The notes under the pieces were generated by a model, which searched no databases, had not been told where the DNA came from, and saw only the letters and a program-made list of their open reading frames with translations. The position numbers and the translations under genes are program-made. Below, piece after piece: positions 59,431 to 64,000 of a DNA stretch of 64,000 nucleotides (position 1 is its first letter; each line of letters opens with the position of its first letter). Source of the stretch: Lentzea alba (GTDB taxonomy: Bacteria; Actinomycetota; Actinomycetes; Mycobacteriales; Pseudonocardiaceae); the NCBI RefSeq assembly GCF_011067745.1, contig NZ_JAAMPJ010000009.1, positions 1 through 64,000 on the forward strand, written 5' to 3'.

Positions 59431-59953
59431 GCGATTACCAGTCCTTTGTAGATGGTTGTGCTCGGCGGACACGGCGGCGCGTGCAAGGTTCGCGCTGGCC
59501 GGGCCTGGGCTGCGCCCGGCGCCATCGTCCGATGAAGGACATCACTCCGGCTCAGGGCACGCCATGAGCTGGGAACGGGCGCGACCGTTGGAGGAATGGG
59601 CTGGGCAGTGGCCGACGGGGCCGTGTCGGAGGATTGCGACTGCAATGGTGGTCGCGGTGGAGCTTTCGCATGACTACTTCTGCTCCTGGAGCAGATTGTT
59701 GTACGAAAAAACCTCGGCTCGCGTCCAACGCGTTACCGAGGTCTTGAGCAACAACCCATGACCTACTCCTCCGAGATGTTCCTGTACACCTCGGTGACTC
59801 GCACGGCTCTGTCGTGAACTGCGGTCTCTTGAGAATCTTCTGCCGATTCCCGATGGCGTAAAACAGGTGGACGGGCCGCATCGATCAGTACCTGTCGTTG
59901 TCGTACGGGGCTCGTGGCTGGACGGTCGGCGTCGGCGCGGACCGCAACGGTGT
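59431..59953. other. 523-nt gap, no gene recognised
   Basis: Short frames exist on both strands but none has both a start signal and protein-like composition. A small dyad (CTGCTCC-T-GGAGCAG near 59676-59690) is present. The right side must hold nothing for the TPR gene, which ends there. Confidence 0.4.
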
Positions 59954-60922
59954 TCACGGACCGGTGGTGGCGTAAGTGGCAATGCGCGTGGCGAGTTCCT
60001 GCGCGCCGGCGTGGGTGACGTGCCGTTCCGCTTGCAGGCCGAGCGGACGGATGCGATCGCGGACTCGTGTCGAGGCCAGGGTCTCGGCGGATGCCAGCGC
60101 GCGGAATCCGATTTCGACGCCGATGTCTAGGTCTCGGTCGAGCAGGTGGTTGATCGACAGCAGGACGAGGCTGAACACACGGCTGCGGGCCATGCCGTCG
60201 TCGTAGTCGTCGATCGCTTCGATGAGCAACGGAATCGCGATTCGGGTGTGGCGCGGGCTCACTGTTCGCGCGAGATCCGTGTGCACGGCACCGGCCACGG
60301 CTGACAGATCGGTCGTGGTGAAGAACCGGGCCCAGTCGGGCACCTGGGTGTGGTCGGCGGTCGCGAACTGGTCCCGGCCACGGTCGAGCTCGGCGAGTGC
60401 CTGGTCGCCGGCCCCGTGCTTGGCATGGGTCCACGCCGAGTTCACCGACAGGATGCTGGCCGCGATCTCGTTGCCAGGCCGGGTCGCCGCGAGCTGGCCG
60501 AGCCGGAAGTAGTCCAACGCCTCGTCAAGGCTCTCGTGGTGCAGGCATACGCGGCCGAGCCGATAGCAGATGTTGGCGACCAGCCCGTCGTGCCGGCCCC
60601 ACCCGGCGAACACAAGTGCTTGGGTGAACTGCACGCGGGCATTGCTGACCAGACCGGCGTCGAAGCACACCCAGCCGGCGAGGTTGTGCAGGTCGGCCAG
60701 CGCGACGTGCAGCCGCCGCCGCACTTTCTCGGTGGCTGACGCGTCGAGCATCGGCAGCGCCTCCCGCATCCGGGCGCGGACCGCGTCGAGACAGGAGTCA
60801 CCGCCTTGCCGGTAGTCCAGCGCGCGCAGAGCGTGCGTGTCCGCCTCGAGCCGAACGACGTCGGAGACGTCAATCGATCGCGGTGAACGTTCGTCAGCAG
60901 GAGAGAAATCCGGGATGGCCAT
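59954..60922 (-). CDS. TPR-repeat protein, like the C-terminal half of XRE-TPR regulators but without HTH
   Basis: The 322-residue protein starts at ATG 60922 behind CAGGAG. It is all-helical with TPR-like units: RRLHVALADLHNLAGWVCFD, LVSNARVQFTQALVFAGWGR, VANICYRLGRVCLHHESLDE, ALDYFRLGQLAATRPGNEIA, AWTHAKHGAGDQALAELDRG. Actinobacterial XRE regulators often carry exactly this domain after an N-terminal HTH, which is missing here. It may be a partner protein or a regulator that lost DNA binding. Confidence 0.75.
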   Translation of the reverse strand: MAIPDFSPADERSPRSIDVSDVVRLEADTHALRALDYRQGGDSCLDAVRARMREALPMLDASATEKVRRRLHVALADLHNLAGWVCFDAGLVSNARVQFTQALVFAGWGRHDGLVANICYRLGRVCLHHESLDEALDYFRLGQLAATRPGNEIAASILSVNSAWTHAKHGAGDQALAELDRGRDQFATADHTQVPDWARFFTTTDLSAVAGAVHTDLARTVSPRHTRIAIPLLIEAIDDYDDGMARSRVFSLVLLSINHLLDRDLDIGVEIGFRALASAETLASTRVRDRIRPLGLQAERHVTHAGAQELATRIATYATTGP

Positions 60923-61137
60923 GGCGGCACTCCTGACAGCGGGACTGAGAAGTGGGCGCCGCCGGGGGCCAGAGCGGGTAACGCAGCCATCTCGCCGATG
61001 ACCGGGTCGTCACCGGGCCTGGAGCTTGACCTGTGCCTTCGCCGAAGGGACTCGGCTGCTTTCGAAAATAACCGAGCTGCGCCGTGAATGCTGCCACCGA
61101 ATGGTGTGGCTGCGGATGACGCCAAACGGGTGTGGGG

Positions 61138-62094
61138 TCAGGAAGTGGTGGTCTTGAGGTTGCGGGCGAGTCGTTCCGGCCTCGGCCAGCGGACTTTGGT
61201 GGCCCATCCGAGCTTCTCGAAGACCCAGATCAGTCGCGCGGAGATGTCGATCTGGCCCCGGCGAACACCGTGGCGGGCGCAGGTGGGGTCGGCGTGGTGG
61301 GAGTTGTGCCAGGACTCGCCCATGGACAGGATCGCCAGGGGCCAGAAGTTCGCGGATTTGTCGCGCGCCTCGAACGGCCGGTCGCCGATCATGTGGCAGA
61401 TCGAGTTGACCGACCAGGTGATGTGGTGCAGAACCGCGACGCGGACGAGACCGGCCCAGAAGAACGCGGTCAACGCTCCCCACCAGCTCCAGGTGGCCAG
61501 CCCGCCGATCAGCGCGGGTGCGAGCAGTGTCACGGCGGTCAGCGCGGGGAACCAGCGGTTGACGCGCTGGATGTCCGGGTCGGCGAGCAGGTCGGGTGCG
61601 AAGCGGGCGGCATTGGTCAGTTCCCGGCGGAACATCCAGCCCATGTGGGCGTGCCAGAACCCTCTGGCCAGCGCGGTGGCCGAGGTGCCGAAGAGCCACG
61701 GTGAGTGCGGGTCGCCTTCGCGGTCGGCGTAGGCGTGATGGCGGCGGTGGTCGGCGACCCAGCCGATGATCGGGCCCTGCATGGCCATGCTGCCGGTCAC
61801 CGCGAGCCCGATCCGCAGCGCGCGGTTGGCTTTGAAAGCACCGTGCGTGAAGTAGCGGTGGAATCCGATCGTCACGCCGAGACACGTGAGGGTGTAGAAG
61901 AAAACGGCGAGACCGACGTCGACCCAGCCCAGACCCCAGCCCCATGCCAGCGGAACCGCTGCCGCCAGTGCCAGCGCTGGTATGACGGCGAACAACTTGA
62001 CCAGGAACATCTCGGCCGGGGACTTCTCTCCGGCCAGCATGGGCTGCGGCGCGGCGTCGGCTCGACGGACGTTTGATTCGACTTGCGTACTCAC
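61138..62094 (-). CDS. Membrane acyl-CoA/fatty-acid desaturase
   Basis: The 318-residue di-iron membrane enzyme inserts a double bond (delta-9 type) into acyl chains. The three His boxes are complete: HRYFTH (about 79), HRRHHAY (about 116) and HNSHHAD (about 265). The helices between them are present (LFAVIPALALAAAVPLAWGW, ALTAFFWAGLVRVAVLHHIT). GTG 62094 follows GGAGG. A C-terminal fragment of a second copy lies at 55955-56075. It may serve membrane adaptation. Confidence 0.92.
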   Translation of the reverse strand: MSTQVESNVRRADAAPQPMLAGEKSPAEMFLVKLFAVIPALALAAAVPLAWGWGLGWVDVGLAVFFYTLTCLGVTIGFHRYFTHGAFKANRALRIGLAVTGSMAMQGPIIGWVADHRRHHAYADREGDPHSPWLFGTSATALARGFWHAHMGWMFRRELTNAARFAPDLLADPDIQRVNRWFPALTAVTLLAPALIGGLATWSWWGALTAFFWAGLVRVAVLHHITWSVNSICHMIGDRPFEARDKSANFWPLAILSMGESWHNSHHADPTCARHGVRRGQIDISARLIWVFEKLGWATKVRWPRPERLARNLKTTTS

Positions 62095-62910
62095 GCTCGT
62101 ACCTCCGGGAACGGCATACGTTCTCCGTCGCCGGGGGCCGGGGCGATCGGTGTGGGGTTTGGCGGGTGCCGGATGTCAGGCGACCCGCGTCAGGTCGTCA
62201 CACGGCTTGGATACCCGTGGTGTGGCGGTGGCAAAACCGGTGCGCTGAGGCCGGTGCCCCTCGGTCGGGGGATTGTCGAGGGGCACCGGGTCGGTGTCTC
62301 CGTCAGCGTGTGTCAGCTGGTAGGAGAACGATGTGAGGTCAGATGGCGCGGACGGGCCCATCGGCCGGCCGGAGCAGACAACCGGACGCCTTCGGTTCCC
62401 CGTTGCAGCAGCAGCCGCCGCATGGCCGCGAGGTCGGGCACCCGGTCCACGTCGGGGCTGAACGTCCATCTCGACGTGCTCATTTCGGTACTCCGCACCC
62501 CGGTTGCGTGAGCTGGCCGGGTGTTGTTCGAGCAAATGGTCCGATATGGATCATCAGGCCATTTCAGGAAGGATCGAGGAGACCGTTGGAAAAGCAGCAC
62601 TTTTGTCTCCATGCTACACGCACCACTGACACAAGTGGCCGAGCCCTGTGTGATCAGAAAATCCGGCCTACGTCATCCTGAGAGTCAGCTGTGAGTATCC
62701 GAACTGCAGGTTTGGCTCACTGAAGGAGTTTCCGCACTTCGGTCAGGCGCGCGGGTGTGTGATCCAGAATTTGGCAACATTTCGGTCGATCATGACTGAA
62801 TCGGTGTAGAGTCAAGTTTCCGAGAACAGCGCGCATATGGGCAACCGAGTTCATGCCGTGCTCGGCGAAACTAGACCGGCTGTTTTCCGGCCGGGGACGG
62901 GAGTCCTGAC
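62095..62910. other. 816-nt gap with at most a small candidate gene
   Basis: On the minus strand, ATG 62483 opens 56 codons to 62313 (MSTSRWTFSPDVDRVPDLAA, then RRLLLQRGTEGVRL). Its start is plausible and its end arginine-rich, so it could be a small protein or a relic; I give it about one chance in three. Otherwise the gap holds the desaturase promoter and the promoter of the DUF5994 gene. Confidence 0.35.
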
Positions 62911-63465
62911 ATGACGTCAGCACCCCACCTTTCCGACGCTTCACCTGCCGCTGCGATCCCCGAGCAGTCTCAGCTCTCGCAACGACTGCGGCTGCGGCCG
63001 AAGGTGCCCACGACGGGACACGTCGACGGGGCCTGGTGGCCGCGTTCCCGGGACCTCGCCGCCGAGCTGCCCGCGTTGCTCGCAGCGCTGGGAGCTCGCC
63101 TGGGCGACATCCTGCGAGTGAGCTACAACCTCACCGAGTGGGACTCCGCGCCCCGCCGCATCATCGGCGACGGCCGCCAGATCCGGCTCGACGGGTTCCT
63201 CTCCAGGCCCGCACACACCGTGGACGTGCTCGCAGCGGACAAGCACCGTCTCACACTGCTCGTCGTGCCGTCGAACACCGACCCGGCCGCCGCGCACCAG
63301 ACCATGACGATCACCGCGAATCGCGGCAACACCCAGACCGTCGAAGACCTGCTCGCCGCAGGCGTCAGCGTGACCGCGTCGACACAACGCACGGCCGATC
63401 TGACCCGGATCGCTCTCGCGGGCTGGGAAGCAGACGGCGGCCGAATCCCGGAGCACGTCCGCTGA
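62911..63465 (+). CDS. DUF5994-family protein
   Basis: The 184-residue protein starts at ATG 62911 behind GGGAG. The family pattern is RLRLRPKVPTTGHVDGAWWP, RSRDLAAELPALLAALGARL, VSYNLTEWDSAPRRIIGDGR and LTLLVVPSNTDPAAAHQTM. This actinobacterial family has no known function. No signal peptide or membrane helix is seen. It lies upstream of a glycosyltransferase, in the same direction. Confidence 0.85.
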   Translation: MTSAPHLSDASPAAAIPEQSQLSQRLRLRPKVPTTGHVDGAWWPRSRDLAAELPALLAALGARLGDILRVSYNLTEWDSAPRRIIGDGRQIRLDGFLSRPAHTVDVLAADKHRLTLLVVPSNTDPAAAHQTMTITANRGNTQTVEDLLAAGVSVTASTQRTADLTRIALAGWEADGGRIPEHVR

Positions 63466-63562
63466 TCGCCGGCTGGTCGCGTTCCAACAGCCCGGGCAAC
63501 CCGGGAGGACTTCGCGCCGGCGGTCACCGGCCCCACGTTCCAGCCGACCCGGAAGGTCCTTT

Positions 63563-64000
63563 GTGCTTCGCACGTACGGTTTTCTGAGCACGTATCCACC
63601 CACGCAATGCGGACTCGCCACGTTCACCGCCGCGTTGCTGCATCATCTGACCGCGGTGACGCCGGGCAGCAAGGGCGAGGTGGTCCGTGTTCTCGCGGAG
63701 CCGGATCACGAACCCGCCGCCGTAGCGGGAACATCAGTGGTGCACCAGATGCCCCCCGGCGCGGTCGAGGCCGCGGCCGAGGCGCTCAACCGCTGCGACG
63801 TGGTGGTGGTGCAGCACGAGTACGGGATCTACGCCGGCCGTGATGGTGAGGACGTGCTCGGCGTGCTCGCCCGGCTGCGCGTCCCGGTGATCATCGTGCT
63901 GCACACGGTGCTCACCACGCCGACTCCTGGCCAGCGGCAGGTGCTCGAGGAGGTCGTCGGCTACGCAGACGCCGTGGTGACCATGTCCGAGGCCGCACGG
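63563..64000 (+). CDS. GT4-type glycosyltransferase, N-terminal part (runs off the right edge)
   Basis: GTG 63563 follows GGAAGG and stays open to the window end (146 codons). The protein starts VLRTYGFLSTYPPTQCGLAT and continues FTAALLHHL, VVVVQHEYGIYAGRDGEDVL, VPVIIVLHTVLTTPTPGQRQ and ADAVVTMSEAAR. These are the N-terminal Rossmann elements of GT-B family-4 glycosyltransferases (STYPPxxCGIATF entry and QHEYGIF motif). The nucleotide-sugar-binding C-terminal half is outside the window. Confidence 0.85.
   Translation, partial: MLRTYGFLSTYPPTQCGLATFTAALLHHLTAVTPGSKGEVVRVLAEPDHEPAAVAGTSVVHQMPPGAVEAAAEALNRCDVVVVQHEYGIYAGRDGEDVLGVLARLRVPVIIVLHTVLTTPTPGQRQVLEEVVGYADAVVTMSEAAR

Noticed and set aside
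1-64000. CRISPR arrays, rRNA genes and riboswitches
   Set aside because: No regularly spaced identical repeats, rRNA-like sequence or recognisable riboswitch core was seen. Only short tandem repeats inside coding sequence occur (52507 and 55741).

Overview
The window is high-GC actinobacterial DNA. Supporting signs are frequent GTG/TTG starts, GTGA stop/start overlaps, ANTAR-GAF, CGNR, DUF2690 and DUF5994 proteins, and two tandem TetR regulators of the butyrolactone-receptor type. The gene style and a Pro-tRNA-linked island fit the order Pseudonocardiales (Lentzea/Saccharothrix-like). That placement is inference.

Region 1 (1-12.2 kb) looks like an integrated, partly decayed genomic island carrying defence-type cargo. 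It holds the end of an IS3-family element, an McrBC-type restriction pair, an unknown membrane-associated protein with a PH-like C-terminus, a secreted DUF2690 protein, a 1208-residue HTH-nSTAND-TM-WD40 protein, and a convergent TIR-domain protein. At its right edge are a degenerate integrase-like fragment, two DNA dyads, and the 3' 43 nt of a Pro-tRNA followed by a strong terminator. This is the arrangement expected of an attR.

Region 2 (12.4-38.4 kb) is a mosaic of small regulator-plus-effector units, many divergent with visible palindromic operators. It contains a CocE hydrolase/TetR pair, TetR/aldo-keto reductase, a NarL-type two-component system, CGNR/MBL hydrolase, NmrA/HxlR, two paralogous NTF2-like proteins and two HxlR regulators sharing a 13-bp motif, a large secreted beta-helix protein facing a FadR-type regulator with two palindromic sites, a UvrA-like ABC protein with MarR, and a run of XRE and TetR regulators. 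Gene relics are common between them: carboxylesterase, aldo-keto reductase, rhamnose mutarotase, StrR/ParB-like, a frameshifted solute-binding protein, and two genes beheaded at a single junction.

Region 3 (38.4-54.4 kb) is a glycan-use cluster. A six-gene minus-strand operon encodes a GH2 enzyme, a lipoprotein sugar-binding protein, two permeases, a GH35-like enzyme and a ROK regulator. A GT2 synthase with a degenerate GGDEF-like N-terminus and an acyltransferase follow on the plus strand, then a second ROK regulator diverges from a secreted GH30-CBM32 enzyme. Near-identical palindromes (ACTTnnAATAAGT) precede both GH2 and GH30, suggesting one ROK regulon.

Region 4 (54.4-64 kb) has a stress-response flavour. 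It contains a secreted I36-like small protein, a STAS protein lacking the phospho-serine, two overlapping GAF-ANTAR regulators, a ribosome-hibernation-like protein, a TPR protein, a fatty-acid desaturase, DUF5994 and the start of a glycosyltransferase. Relics of an aldo-keto reductase, a desaturase, CorA and an AI-2E-type permease lie among them.
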